Numbered from the stretch's first letter, positions 7,487 through 16,394 are shown. The stretch: 62,837 nt of DNA from Terriglobales bacterium (GCA_025980765.1 JAICXB010000021.1:1-62837); one strand, 5' to 3'. The notes: generated from the letters alone by a model not told the origin. Made by a program: numbers and translations.

Positions 7487-8936
7487 ATTGCTTCTCCCTC
7501 TCATTCATACTTGCCCACATCGAGGTGCGGCTGCGTTCGATCCAGCGGTTGGTGGGCTCCAGCGTGTGCGCGCGGGTGAACCACTGGTAGGCGGTTACTT
7601 TGTTCGGTTTGACGCAGGTTCCGGTCCAGTAGAGCGCTCCCAGCTTCACGTCGGCCGCAGGATTCCCCTCGCCCACGGATTGCCTCAGCAGATTCACCGC
7701 GGCGGAGCAGTTCTTCGGCCTGCCGCGCCCCTGAATGTAATTTTCCGCTTGAACAATCAGGGGATCCTTATCGCCGAGCGGCTTGGGTTTGGGAGATGCG
7801 GCGAGCGCAGCTTCCGCTGCTCTCGATGCCGCTTTCGGGCGAGCGGGCTTCGCGGTGCTTCTACTTGGTTGATCGGATTCGGGCTTCGCGACTTCGTCGG
7901 TCGGAGTTGACGGCGTTTCGCCGTTGTCTTCGTCACTGGTTTGAGAGGCTTCGCTGGGCTGTGAGGCTTGACTCGATTGCGAGGCTTGGTTCGCTTGCGC
8001 CGCTTGCTTCGGCTGCGATGTTTGCGCGGGCGCGGTTGGCTGTTTCGCAGTTGCGGCCGGAGCGCTGGCAGCGGCATCGTTCCGGTCACCGTCCTCGCTG
8101 TCGCTGCTGAGAGTCGAATTCGAAGCAGCAGTAGATGCCTGATTTTCGGTTGCTTGCTCCGGCTCGGTTGGAGCTGAGGCTGAATTGGGCTGGGCGGCGG
8201 GTTGCGAATCTGTTGGCTGCGTATTGGCGGCAGTCGGCGGTTGAGCGGTTGCGCCGTTGTTGTTATTCGCGGGCGCCGTAGGGTTGGTCGCAGCGGTGGA
8301 CCCATTGGAGGCGGGTGAAAGTTTTGACGCGCCTGCGCCTGCGTAGCCTCGCACCATCGACATGAGATTGGGACCTTCTCCGCGATTTGCGCGCCATTGC
8401 AGGTAGACCAGCCCACCGGCTATGGCCAAGACCGCAAACAGCGCCCATGCACGCCATGAGACGCTGCGTCTGGGCGCCTCGTCCAGTAGGTATTCGGGAC
8501 TGCTTCCGTCGGTGTCATAAATGAAACCATCGCGCCGCGGCTTGTCATAGACAAAGCCTTCGGGATTGGCTGCGGTTTCATATCCCAGTCCGAGGATTGA
8601 CGGTCCGCTGATTCCGGCGGCGCGGGCACGGCGCTTCGGCACAGCCTCGGCGGCAATATCGAGATCGGCTCTTTCTTCCTCCGCTTCTTGTTCCGGGGTG
8701 GCGGGTGGAAACTCCGCTTTTACGATCACCGAAGACAAAAGCGCTTGCTCACCTTTGCTGACGTGAGCTCCGGAGTCACGGACGCGCTCGCGCTCGGTGT
8801 CACGGCGCTCGAGATTTAACGACTCTTCCGGCGCAGCAACGTCGATTTTCGCCGCTCTCCGTTCCAGCCTGGCCCCGCATTCACCGCAGAACTTGTTGCT
8901 CTCAGGATTAGAGTGACCGCACTCAAGACAACGCAT
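7470..8936 (-). CDS. Zinc-ribbon membrane protein with Sel1-like C-terminus
   Basis: A 488-residue protein. Residues 1-22 hold a zinc ribbon (CLECG at 3-7, CGECG at 17-21). A single membrane span follows at about 162-181 (WALFAVLAIAGGLVYLQW). Then come about 200 residues of low-complexity Ala/Gln/Ser/Thr/Pro linker, and finally a Sel1/TPR-like repeat (NLLRQSVGEGNPAADVKLG, then TGTCVKPNKVTAYQWFTRA). The topology suggests a cytosolic ribbon and an external helical-repeat domain. The role is unknown; a scaffold at the envelope is a guess. The last residues (LATGY) and stop are encoded by a dispersed repeat word, so the C-terminus may have been altered by repeat insertion. Confidence 0.7.
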   Translation of the reverse strand: MRCLECGHSNPESNKFCGECGARLERRAAKIDVAAPEESLNLERRDTERERVRDSGAHVSKGEQALLSSVIVKAEFPPATPEQEAEEERADLDIAAEAVPKRRARAAGISGPSILGLGYETAANPEGFVYDKPRRDGFIYDTDGSSPEYLLDEAPRRSVSWRAWALFAVLAIAGGLVYLQWRANRGEGPNLMSMVRGYAGAGASKLSPASNGSTAATNPTAPANNNNGATAQPPTAANTQPTDSQPAAQPNSASAPTEPEQATENQASTAASNSTLSSDSEDGDRNDAAASAPAATAKQPTAPAQTSQPKQAAQANQASQSSQASQPSEASQTSDEDNGETPSTPTDEVAKPESDQPSRSTAKPARPKAASRAAEAALAASPKPKPLGDKDPLIVQAENYIQGRGRPKNCSAAVNLLRQSVGEGNPAADVKLGALYWTGTCVKPNKVTAYQWFTRAHTLEPTNRWIERSRTSMWASMNEREKQLATGY

Positions 8937-9032
8937 ACCTGTGCATACCTCGGATTAGGGGATGATTGCTTAGATTCCGTGCTGCTGCCTGGGGCTTCCT
9001 GCTACTCAGAAAAATCCAGAGAAGAAGAACGG

Positions 9033-9186
9033 CTTCACCACGGAGACAGGGAGGCACGGAGAAAGATCTTGTTGGTTTTGTGATCGGCTGATTTCGTGAT
9101 TTTGGGCCTTTTCCTCAGGACTCATAAAGATCACAAAACCAACTCAGGATTTCTCCGTGTCCTCCGTGGCTCCGTGGTGAAAAAGG
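9033..9186. repeat. Inverted TCCGTGGTGAA-word repeats upstream of queG
   Basis: TTCACCACGGAGACAGGGAG (9033-) and its inverse CTCCGTGTCCTCCGTGGCTC (9152-) flank a short spacer with a GTGATCGGCTGATTTCGTGA word (9078-9098). The same family lies at 6677-6704, 35641-35676 and 35808-35838. The right copy ends 10 bases before the queG start. Confidence 0.6.
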
Positions 9187-9196
9187 TTCTTGCGCA

Positions 9197-10351
9197 ATGC
9201 GAGAATTGAGGCAGGTGCCGACACCTCTATTCCAATTCGTCCAACGTGCTGCCCAGAATGCTGGCTTTGAGCGGGTTGGGGTTGCGCCCGCGAACCATCC
9301 GGAGATGCGCGAATTGCAGCACTTTGTCCCATGGATCGAAGCGGGATACGCCGGCGAGATGGAGTACCTGAAGCGGCGCAACGATGGCGGCGAATACAAG
9401 CGCAGATCGGTGGACCAGGCGCTGCCTTGGGCGAAGTCGGTGATCGTTGCCGCTATGAACTACAACTCCTCGGCTCCGAAGTCCATTGATTCCGAAGGTC
9501 TGTGTAACACAGACCGTGGATGGATTTCGCGATACGCGATGAGCCCACACGATTATCACGAGACCGTGCTCGGCGCGTTGCGGCGGGTCGAATCGGCACT
9601 GCTGGAACATTTGCGAGAAACTGGGAGCGCTGAGGTCACGAGTTGCTGCTACGTAGATACGGGGCCGGTACTCGAGCGCGTGTACGCGAAGTACGCCGGA
9701 ATTGGATGGATCGGGAAAAATACCTGCATCATCGACGAGAAGCTCGGCTCGTGGATGTTTCTTGGCGTGATCGTCACCTCACTCGATTTTGCGCTCTTTT
9801 CCGGCGAGGGGCTGGCGGTGGCCGCCGACCGTTGTGGGAGTTGTACGCGCTGCATTGAAGCCTGTCCAACAGAGGCCATTGTGGCGCCCGGGGAATTGAA
9901 TGCTTCGCGGTGCATTTCTTATTTCACCATCGAAAAGCGGGGAGCGATTCCGGAGGAGATGCGTCCCAAAATAGGAGGGCATGTCTTTGGTTGCGACATT
10001 TGCCAGGACGTTTGTCCGTGGAACCGCAAGGCCCCGGTGAGCGCGAATCCGGCGCTGCAGCCCGATCCCGAACTGGTCCACCCTCAGCTTTCATCGTTGG
10101 CTCGGATGGATGCTGCCGAGTTCCGGCGTCGATTTCGCGGCTCTCCGATTTCACGTAGCAAACATTCCGGCCTTCTGCGCAATGTGGCGATCGCGATGGG
10201 AAACAGCGGGAATCCCGAACTAATTCCCGAATTGAAAAGGCTAAGTGAGAGCGGAGATGAGGCGGTTGCCGAGCACGCGCGCTGGGCGATAGGACGGCTT
10301 CTGTCCCCACCGGAGAATCACAAAGACCGCAGCATCGCTACTAATGAGTAA
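9197..10351 (+). CDS. queG: Epoxyqueuosine reductase QueG
   Basis: A 384-residue enzyme for the last step of queuosine synthesis: cobalamin- and Fe-S-dependent reduction of epoxyqueuosine to queuosine in the wobble base of GUN-decoding tRNAs. The N-terminal DUF1730 part (residues 20-190) is followed by two [4Fe-4S] motifs, CGSCTRCIEACP at about 215-226 and CDICQDVCPW at about 265-274, and a C-terminal HEAT-like segment. The length is typical. It is a single cytosolic gene; other queuosine genes are not in the window. Confidence 0.95.
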   Translation: MRELRQVPTPLFQFVQRAAQNAGFERVGVAPANHPEMRELQHFVPWIEAGYAGEMEYLKRRNDGGEYKRRSVDQALPWAKSVIVAAMNYNSSAPKSIDSEGLCNTDRGWISRYAMSPHDYHETVLGALRRVESALLEHLRETGSAEVTSCCYVDTGPVLERVYAKYAGIGWIGKNTCIIDEKLGSWMFLGVIVTSLDFALFSGEGLAVAADRCGSCTRCIEACPTEAIVAPGELNASRCISYFTIEKRGAIPEEMRPKIGGHVFGCDICQDVCPWNRKAPVSANPALQPDPELVHPQLSSLARMDAAEFRRRFRGSPISRSKHSGLLRNVAIAMGNSGNPELIPELKRLSESGDEAVAEHARWAIGRLLSPPENHKDRSIATNE

Positions 10352-10714
10352 TTTCGGAGCACCGCGCATCCGGTTTATTGTTTGCCGGAATCTCGTCTGA
10401 CATAACGCGGAAGATCTTCCATCCGTTCTTCTGCACTGACCCTCGAAAATGAGCGTCTCCTTCGAATAGTGCGCCGCCCCGCTGGGGCTCGGGATTTTTT
10501 GCTCGTCTGGCCCACAGCTTGCGCGGTTGGCTAACTTCTCCTGTCGCTCTGCGACTCCACGACGATCAATCTTATTGCTGGTATGGCATTGCGCTTGTAT
10601 CTGGCTCACTTTCTATTCCAAAGTACCTGGCTCTTGGGGGTCCAGGAGCAAGTATGTTCCGCCCACAATTTTCCGTCGCGAAAAACGCCTGATTGTTAAG
10701 CCCTCTCATCGCAG
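10352..10714. other. Gene-free spacer between queG and MFS gene
   Basis: I see no supported gene. Minus-strand translation of about 10360-10460 gives a peptide containing NGWKIFRVMSDE that faintly resembles the start of a longer protein, but there is no continuing frame. The 3' ends of two convergent genes meet here, and I saw no clear terminator hairpin. Confidence 0.4.
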
Positions 10715-11953
10715 TTACTCGATCGCGCGCACATCCTTCTGCATCGCTCCGAAAAGCGAAACGATGGCGACCGCAACTCCGGCGATGAGGAACATTCCTT
10801 TGGCACTCCAGGAAACCGCCACGCCGGCTCCGGCCATCGACAATGGCATAAGACCGAAGGCTGACAGCATCATCACGCTGGCTACTCGTCCTAGAACAGC
10901 ACGATCTACGCGTTGCTGAAACCATGCTTGAATGTGCACGTTGGCAAAGCCGCTCAGGCATCCCATGAGGGCCAGCAGCGCCGCCATGGGAAGCAGTCCC
11001 GGAATGAAACCCACGACGCTGGTCATCACGCCGAGGACGCTCGTGGCTCCGAGCATCGTCAGCCCGCGACGCTTCACACGAACGAATCCCACCAGCAACA
11101 TGCCCGCCAGCGTTCCCGCGGCGACACTCGAAATCCACACGCCAAACGAGACCGGCGAAGAGAACCGCTTCTTCGCGATGTACGCCAAGCCAATACTCAG
11201 CGGTCCCGCAAGAAACAAGTTGAGAACGGCGGCAACCAGCACGAGAGCTCGCAAGGGCCGGTCGTTCACCACGTAGCTGAGTCCCTCCTTCACCGACTTC
11301 AGGACGCCTGTTTTCGGTGCGCCCGGCTTGGCTGGGTTGAAGTCCGGCAGCTTCCAGAGGGCTGCGATCAGGAAGAGAAAGCTGAACGAATCCAGCAGAA
11401 ACGCCCATGCAGCTCCGAGCGATTTCATAATCACACCGGCCGGGCTTGGCGCTGCGACTCCCGTCAGCAGGGCGGTGCTTTGCCACACCGAGTTCGCCGC
11501 CGGCAGTTGCTGCGGCTCAACCAATGAGCGCATCATCGCTGGAGCCGAGGGCATGGCAAATGCGTCCGCAATGCCAAAGCCTGTGGCCAGCAGGTACATG
11601 TGCCATATGGCAAGATGCCTTTCCCAGAGCAGGGCCCCGATCGCGCCCACCAGAATTGCGCGACAGATGGCGGTAATCATCATTAACTTCCGCGGAGACA
11701 TGCGGTCGGCAACGGCGCCGCCCATGAGCATGAGCACGGCGCGCGGAGTTCCCGCACACATGCTCACCATCCCCATCGCAACCGCCGAGCCAGTCAATTG
11801 CAAAACTACCCAGGGCAGGGCGACGACATAAAACTGATCGCCGCATAATGACAGCGTGGCGCCGGTCCACCACAGAGCAAAGTTGCGGGTCTTCAGAGGA
11901 TGCGGAAATTTTTGTGGCGCAACTTGGGCTGCCTGTACGGGTGCGGTTGCCAT
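10715..11953 (-). CDS. MFS transporter, probable drug/metabolite exporter
   Basis: A 412-residue inner-membrane protein with about 12 hydrophobic segments, of the MFS-3/enterobactin-exporter-like type (NFALWWTGATLSLCGDQFY near the N-terminus, loop motif ADRMSPRKLMM at the TM2-3 loop). The start at 11953 (MATAPVQAAQ) has AGAAGGAGG seven bases upstream; longer in-frame starts would run through the operator region and are rejected. It is divergent from a TetR regulator and tandem palindromes at 11972-12011 lie directly upstream of its ribosome binding site, so efflux repressed by that TetR is likely. The substrate is not known. Confidence 0.88.
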   Translation of the reverse strand: MATAPVQAAQVAPQKFPHPLKTRNFALWWTGATLSLCGDQFYVVALPWVVLQLTGSAVAMGMVSMCAGTPRAVLMLMGGAVADRMSPRKLMMITAICRAILVGAIGALLWERHLAIWHMYLLATGFGIADAFAMPSAPAMMRSLVEPQQLPAANSVWQSTALLTGVAAPSPAGVIMKSLGAAWAFLLDSFSFLFLIAALWKLPDFNPAKPGAPKTGVLKSVKEGLSYVVNDRPLRALVLVAAVLNLFLAGPLSIGLAYIAKKRFSSPVSFGVWISSVAAGTLAGMLLVGFVRVKRRGLTMLGATSVLGVMTSVVGFIPGLLPMAALLALMGCLSGFANVHIQAWFQQRVDRAVLGRVASVMMLSAFGLMPLSMAGAGVAVSWSAKGMFLIAGVAVAIVSLFGAMQKDVRAIE

Positions 11954-11971
11954 GGGCTGCCTCCTTCTGAA

Positions 11972-12011
11972 TGTAAAGGGCAATTTACATATCTGTAAAT
12001 GTGAATTTACA
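11972..12011. promoter_or_regulatory. Tandem TetR-type operators
   Basis: Two copies of TGTAAA-N6-TTTACA lie at 11972-11989 and 11994-12011, centres 22 bp apart, i.e. two helical turns. The second extends to 8-bp arms (GTAAATGT / ACATTTAC at 11995-12016). They sit in the 140-base divergent space between the MFS and TetR genes, as expected for co-operative binding by two dimers of the adjacent repressor. Confidence 0.75.
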
Positions 12012-12093
12012 TTTACTACTGTGAATGTCAAGCTCTTTTTGCAGAGAATTTCTGTCTGCCTGGCAGGAGTAAGGGCTGCTATAAAGGAATTCC

Positions 12094-12765
12094 ATGCCTA
12101 AAGCCAGGAAAACACTGGAGCCGCAGCAGCAGCGCAGCCGGGAGTCGGAACGCAAACTGTTGAAGGCAGCCGCAGAAGTTCTGGGACAACATGGAGTCGC
12201 GGGAGCGACGATCCCCCGCATTGCTCGCCATGCCGGCCTCACTCCCGGCGCGGTCTACCGGCGCTTTCGTGACAAGGACGAACTGCTGGAGACTGCGATC
12301 CTGGGGATCCTGGAGCGGCAGGATGACCGTACCAAAGTGGGACTGGCGCCAAAGTCGGCGGCGCAGATTCCACTTCCAGTTTTCACCGATCAACTCATCG
12401 GGTCGATGGTGATCAGCTACCGCGCAAATGCCGCTCTGTTGAACGCGATGCGCCAGTTTGTGCTGGGACGCGCGCACTCGGAGTTTTGGAAGAAGGCCTC
12501 AGTCCTGGAGATGCGCACCTTTCGCCGGATCGTGGAGCTGTTTCTTTCGCATCGCGCCGAAATCAAGCATCCGCAGCCGAAGATGGCAGTTTCTTTGGCG
12601 CTGACGATGGTCATCAGCACTCTCTTTGACGTGGTCGTCGTGCCCCAGGATGCGTCGTTGTACAAAGGACTGTGGCCCCAGGACGACCGCGTGCTGAAAG
12701 AAGAGCTGGTGCGTGTATTCCTGAACTACGTAGGGGTTACTTCCGAAACGGCGGCGGTTTGCTAG
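12094..12765 (+). CDS. TetR family transcriptional regulator
   Basis: A 223-residue one-domain-plus-ligand-pocket repressor. The N-terminal HTH is clear (residues 20-65: RKLLKAAAEVLGQHGVAGAT, then IARHAGLTPGAVYRRFRDKD), followed by a helical C-terminal domain that would bind the inducer. It is transcribed divergently from the MFS exporter; tandem palindromes between them are the expected operator, with autorepression. The start ATG at 12094 is 5 bases after GGAAT, a weak site. Its stop overlaps the minus-strand HigA remnant by 4 bases. Confidence 0.9.
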   Translation: MPKARKTLEPQQQRSRESERKLLKAAAEVLGQHGVAGATIPRIARHAGLTPGAVYRRFRDKDELLETAILGILERQDDRTKVGLAPKSAAQIPLPVFTDQLIGSMVISYRANAALLNAMRQFVLGRAHSEFWKKASVLEMRTFRRIVELFLSHRAEIKHPQPKMAVSLALTMVISTLFDVVVVPQDASLYKGLWPQDDRVLKEELVRVFLNYVGVTSETAAVC

Positions 12766-12959
12766 TGAATGTTCGGAGGCGCCTCTGGCCAGGGCTTGTA
12801 AAGTTGGCTGTAGTGCTCACGCTCGTAGGCCTCAATGAGAGCTACCAATAGATCGAGCTCGTCTCCCTGCGTGCTCCCCGGTTCCGCTCCCCAAAGCTCT
12901 TCCACGCGCTGCAGAGCCTGCTCGTAATCTGCTTCATTCTTGACTGGGCTAATATCCAT
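12762..12959 (-). pseudogene. Truncated HigA-type antitoxin
   Basis: A 65-residue frame that begins like HigA antitoxins of the HigBA class (MDISPVKNEADYEQALQRVE, then GDELDLLVALIEAYEREHY) but ends ...PPNIH just where the linker to the HTH domain normally starts. The DNA-binding domain is therefore missing. Upstream is a broken HigB toxin frame. Whatever protein is made would lack operator binding. Confidence 0.7.
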
Positions 12960-13130
12960 ATTTCACCGTCGCTGCGTCGATCAGATCGTATTCCTTGTGA
13001 GTTCAAAGCCACTTGATAAAAACGATGTGTCTGCGGTAATCAATGGCGACCACCAGGCGGTAATCGTTCCCTTTGACGTTAAAGACCACTCGCCGTTTCC
13101 GACAATACTTGCATTGCCGAGTTCACGTAA
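12949..13130 (-). pseudogene. Broken HigB-type toxin
   Basis: The minus strand encodes VVFNVKGNDYRLVVAIDYRR and then HIVFIKWL, a TGA stop, and THKEYDLIDAATVKYGY, which together match the C-terminal half of HigB/RelE-fold toxins (normally ...FVGTHxEYDxID). The preceding piece, RELGNASIVGNG, is in another frame, so there is a frameshift near 13090 as well as the stop at about 13000. The N-terminal half is absent. The original stop (12949-12951) overlaps the antitoxin start, the usual toxin-first HigBA order. Confidence 0.7.
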
Positions 13131-13164
13131 GCCGAGGGCGAAACCTGCTATGATTCCCGCCGTC

Positions 13165-14073
13165 ATGCCAGGTCTCAAACTTCCAAGTAGGGCTGGTGAG
13201 CTGATCAGGAGTCTCTCGGCATTACTGATCGTCGCATTCTCATCTCTGTATTTACACGCGCAATCGCCCACTAATGCGCGAGGCACACAGACGCACAGCC
13301 AATCGGCCGACGGGGAAGCTGAGGCGACCAAGTTCGTCAATGCACTCGTGAATGTCAGCCGGCAGTGGTTCGATCAAAAGCTTTCAACTCCAGGAGCCAC
13401 CGCGGCAGTGCAGGAGACCAGCAGAAGCACAAGTGACGGCCTCCTGGTTGTGAAATACGAGGTGCATGTTAAGGGGGCTCCCAAAGACCAGACCTACACC
13501 TATCTGCATTGGCCAATCAATGCACGAGAGCCGGTTGAAGATCTCAGCGGCCTCAGCATCGCCGCAGATGGACTGGTAGTCTGCGCTGGTCGTACTCCGG
13601 ATCAATGCGGTACGCCCGATAAACCAGACGATCCGGTTGACTTTACCTTTGCACCCGCCAAAGGAGAGCCATTCCGCATGGCGCTCGTCTCTGCGGACGG
13701 CCACTCAAAAGTCATGTTCGCCGTCGTTCCCGATCCGATCGTCGCCGCCGACAAAAGTTGCAGCCTTGAGATCATACGGCTTCTGCCGCGATTCGACGCG
13801 GTGCTCATTAGGGGCAAAGGATATAAGCCCAATGAGACCCTCTCTTTCGCTTCAAAGTCCTATGACGAGCGGCACGATTGGCAGCCGAAAGCCGACGCGG
13901 ATGGTCGCTATGACGCGGCGCTGATGCCGTTCGTGAAGGGCAAGCAGTCAGGAAAAACGGATGTCACGCTCAAAGGTGAGAATTGCGCCCCAAGGGTGTC
14001 ATTTGAATGGGGGGGAAGCAGTAGCCCCCGATTTCGCGAGTCCCTAACAATTGGTGACGCTTCGTATCACTAA
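13165..14073 (+). CDS. Exported protein of unknown function
   Basis: About 302 residues with a signal peptide (hydrophobic ALLIVAFSSLYLHAQ at residues 16-30, cleavage after HAQ). The mature part has no motif I can name. The last third (IIRLLPRFDAVLIRGKGYKP onward) looks like a beta-sandwich repeat. ATG 13165 is chosen because it gives a normal signal peptide; ATG 13150 is possible, and earlier starts would read through the HigB remnant. It converges with the hydrolase gene at 14070 and overlaps it by 4 bases. Confidence 0.6.
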   Translation: MPGLKLPSRAGELIRSLSALLIVAFSSLYLHAQSPTNARGTQTHSQSADGEAEATKFVNALVNVSRQWFDQKLSTPGATAAVQETSRSTSDGLLVVKYEVHVKGAPKDQTYTYLHWPINAREPVEDLSGLSIAADGLVVCAGRTPDQCGTPDKPDDPVDFTFAPAKGEPFRMALVSADGHSKVMFAVVPDPIVAADKSCSLEIIRLLPRFDAVLIRGKGYKPNETLSFASKSYDERHDWQPKADADGRYDAALMPFVKGKQSGKTDVTLKGENCAPRVSFEWGGSSSPRFRESLTIGDASYH

Positions 14074-15314
14074 TTATTCCTTGGCCCTTTCATTTTTGCG
14101 ATCTTCTGTTCTGCGGCCTGGCGGAGTTGGGCTTTGAATTGGGCAGGTGCTTTGTCGTTGGGCAGCAGCTCCAGGCATTTCTGCTCGGCGGCGAGGGCTT
14201 CCGCGTTCTGGCCGTTGGCGAGATAGGCGTCGGCCAGGCTGTCTTGCGTGTTGGCCGACTCGGGATACGCTTCCGCGTTCAGCTTGAGCAGAGTGAGCGC
14301 GTCGGCCTTGGCCTGGGCTGCGTCGCGTGGGGAGCTGGGTGATGAGGCACTCTGTCCGGGGAAATTCGCGCCGAGATTCACACCGGCTGCCTGCAGCCGC
14401 TCGTAGCCAAGCAGGTTCAGCATCGATTCGGGAAAGACAAATGCATTAGCGTCGCGTTTGCGCGCGTCGTGGAAGATCTGCGCGGCGCGGGTCGCACCGC
14501 CGGGTTCGGATGCGGCTGCCCAGAATTCGGAGGCCGGCGTTGGCTTCGGAGTGAACTTCGCATTCGCGCTTGCCGGATTTTTTTCAAGCGTGTCCACGTA
14601 GAAGGCGACAATCTGTTTCGGCAGCTCGGGATGCGGCGCGAATATCTCCGTGCCGTGGCGACCATTTTGAAACTCAACAAATTTATTGCGCGGATTTCCC
14701 GTGGCCTCGGCGAACCAGCGCATGAGCTGCGGAGCGTCGCTGATGTATTCATCGTCGGCTGCCGCCGCGGTGAACAGCGGGATCCAGGCATTCTGGCGAA
14801 GATAATTGATCCCGGCGCTATCGGTGCCTCCGGCGAGCAGCACCAGCGAGCGAACTTCCGGATGGCGGCTGGCGAGCTTCACCGCATTGCTTACTCCGCA
14901 TGACGCGCCACCCGCGCCGATTCGCCTCTTATCGACACCGGATTGCGACAGCAGCCACGCGAATGCATTGTCGAAATCGCCCGGCCATTTTTCCGCGAGC
15001 TGCTGCTGAACCTGCGGGCTGGCATTCTCGTAACGTTGGCCGCCACTCTCGCCGAAGCCGCGATTGTCGATGGTCAGCGCGCTGATCCCGGCCGCCGCGA
15101 GCTGCTCGGCCACCGGCGTCCACGACTTGCGATCGGTGACGCACATATGCAGCAGCATCACCGCCGGAGCCGACTTCCCGCTAGCATTCGCCGCGTAGAA
15201 CGTGGCTTTGAGATGGGTGCCATCCGGCGCAGTGAGGTCAATATCGCGCGGCGCGGGCTGTCCGATGGCAAGAGTTGACGCGCAGATCACAAAAGCAACA
15301 AGCAGGCGATTCAT
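14070..15314 (-). CDS. Exported alpha/beta hydrolase with TPR tail
   Basis: A 414-residue protein with a signal peptide (LLVAFVICASTLAIGQ). The alpha/beta-hydrolase domain (about 20-250) is of the dienelactone hydrolase/BAAT type: DNRGFGESGG, nucleophile elbow GGASCGVSNA with the serine in G-x-S-x-G, and a late His in GRHGTEIF. The C-terminal 130 residues carry TPR-like helices (ADALTLLKLNAEAYPESANT, DSLADAYLANGQNAEALAAE). It probably cleaves esters or amides outside the cytosol; the substrate is unknown. The ATG at 15314 is preferred to a TTG two codons upstream. Confidence 0.75.
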   Translation of the reverse strand: MNRLLVAFVICASTLAIGQPAPRDIDLTAPDGTHLKATFYAANASGKSAPAVMLLHMCVTDRKSWTPVAEQLAAAGISALTIDNRGFGESGGQRYENASPQVQQQLAEKWPGDFDNAFAWLLSQSGVDKRRIGAGGASCGVSNAVKLASRHPEVRSLVLLAGGTDSAGINYLRQNAWIPLFTAAAADDEYISDAPQLMRWFAEATGNPRNKFVEFQNGRHGTEIFAPHPELPKQIVAFYVDTLEKNPASANAKFTPKPTPASEFWAAASEPGGATRAAQIFHDARKRDANAFVFPESMLNLLGYERLQAAGVNLGANFPGQSASSPSSPRDAAQAKADALTLLKLNAEAYPESANTQDSLADAYLANGQNAEALAAEQKCLELLPNDKAPAQFKAQLRQAAEQKIAKMKGPRNN

Positions 15315-15337
15315 GCGCAAAATGGTACTCGAAACAC

Positions 15338-15520
15338 GCTGCTGGCTTCTAGCTGCCGGCTTCTCGACTGCAAAGAACCGGCTATATGCAGTGAAACGAT
15401 CGGAAGATCTCGCGATCGGATGATTAGGTGAGTTGAACTCAAAGGATGCGCCAGCTCCTGGTCTGATAAAAGCAACACCTCACGCGGATGACACGGATGT
15501 CACGGATCTGACTGATGGAC
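15338..15520. repeat. Cluster of dispersed repeat words
   Basis: A CTGCTGGCTTCTAGCTGCC word (15338-15365), an ATCTCGCGATCGGATGATTAG word (15405-15430) and an ACGGATGTCACGGATCTGAC word (15486-15515) follow one another. Each matches a family seen in other spacers (7355-7486, 6598-6655, 9078-9098). Confidence 0.5.
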
Positions 15521-15588
15521 CCTGGCTTGAATCGCGAACTATCTCGGGCGTAGCGGCAAAACCGCTGTGGAAAACCGGCTTGGCGCAA

Positions 15589-15780
15589 AAAAATTCCCTG
15601 TTCTTTTTTGAATCCTTTTGGAAATGATGCTAAGTCCAGAGTTGCTGCTGAGTTGCGGGGATTCCCACAAATTCCCTGCTAATTCCCTGCTCCCCGACAG
15701 AATTTGCGGATTTTGGGCAGAATTCGACGATTCTGGAGAGCGCGGCCGAAAATTCCCTGCAGATTTCCCTGTTCTCGGGA
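15589..15780. repeat. AATTCCCTG-word repeat array
   Basis: At least six copies of AATTCCCTG(C/T) with CCCTGTTCTCGGGAA variants lie in 15589-15780; a related inverse copy is at 253-290. From 15630 on the array is also the 3' end of the minus-strand GNAT gene, so repeat DNA is read as protein there. Confidence 0.6.
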
Positions 15781-16394
15781 AAAGAGCTGCGGAAGTCGCG
15801 TAAATTGGTCACCGCTATCGGCTCCCCGCTACGGACTTTCGGCGTCCCTCTGAAGAACGTTAGCTTGCAGTCGGTGGCTAACGATGCAGAATTTTCGTTA
15901 ACGAATCGGCCGAGACATTTCGTATTCAACGATGGCAGGATCATTCGAATAGGGTTCGGTCCGTCCAGTTCTGGTAATCCCAAGCGCTGGTAGAAGTTGA
16001 TGGCGGGCTGGTTATGGCTGGTGACCATTAACAACAGGGTGTGCGCATCGCGCGCTCGCGCCCACTTGAGGACCTCCGCAACCAGCAGGCGGCCTATGCC
16101 TTGCTCGTGGTGTGTTGGCGACGTCCACGTCGATACAAGTTGTGCTCGCGTGGGATCGTTCTGGTCCAGAAATGCGCCAACAATGTCACAGGCGGTTTCG
16201 CCGTCCATCGCCAAAAATCCGATCCCGCGCTCGCCATTCATTCGTTCGACCCGCGCGAGCCACTCGGAGTCAGAAAATTGCGATTCCCGCTGATACGTGG
16301 AACCGAATGCCTGCGGAGCATCCTGGAGCGCGCGCAGGCGAACAGCCTTAAAAAGACAAGCGTCGGGCGGCGTGATGGGTTTCACTGTGACCAT
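15630..16394 (-). CDS. GNAT N-acetyltransferase with repeat-derived tail
   Basis: 254 residues. Residues 1-152 form a GNAT fold: VKPITPPDACLFKAVRLRAL at the start, the acetyl-CoA loop HEQGIGRLLVAEVLKWARAR (Q98-x-x-G-x-G type), and the closing motif NQPAINFYQRLGL. It should transfer acetyl from acetyl-CoA to an amine of unknown identity. The remaining ~100 residues have no counterpart in a normal ~150-170-residue GNAT, and the last ~50 are encoded by the AATTCCCTG repeat array. ATG 16394 is chosen because it begins the domain. Confidence 0.75.
   Translation of the reverse strand: MVTVKPITPPDACLFKAVRLRALQDAPQAFGSTYQRESQFSDSEWLARVERMNGERGIGFLAMDGETACDIVGAFLDQNDPTRAQLVSTWTSPTHHEQGIGRLLVAEVLKWARARDAHTLLLMVTSHNQPAINFYQRLGLPELDGPNPIRMILPSLNTKCLGRFVNENSASLATDCKLTFFRGTPKVRSGEPIAVTNLRDFRSSFPENREICREFSAALSRIVEFCPKSANSVGEQGISREFVGIPATQQQLWT

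Noticed and set aside
10360..10460. Peptide NGWKIFRVMSDE resembling part of a longer protein
   Set aside because: Too short, no continuous frame, and the resemblance could be chance.
13000..13002. In-frame TGA in the HigB remnant as selenocysteine
   Set aside because: The position is a Gly in HigB, and a frameshift and N-terminal loss show decay.
12981..13340. 119-residue minus-strand frame
   Set aside because: It is antisense to the exported-protein gene and only its middle (RELGNASIVGNG) matches HigB; treated as part of the broken toxin.
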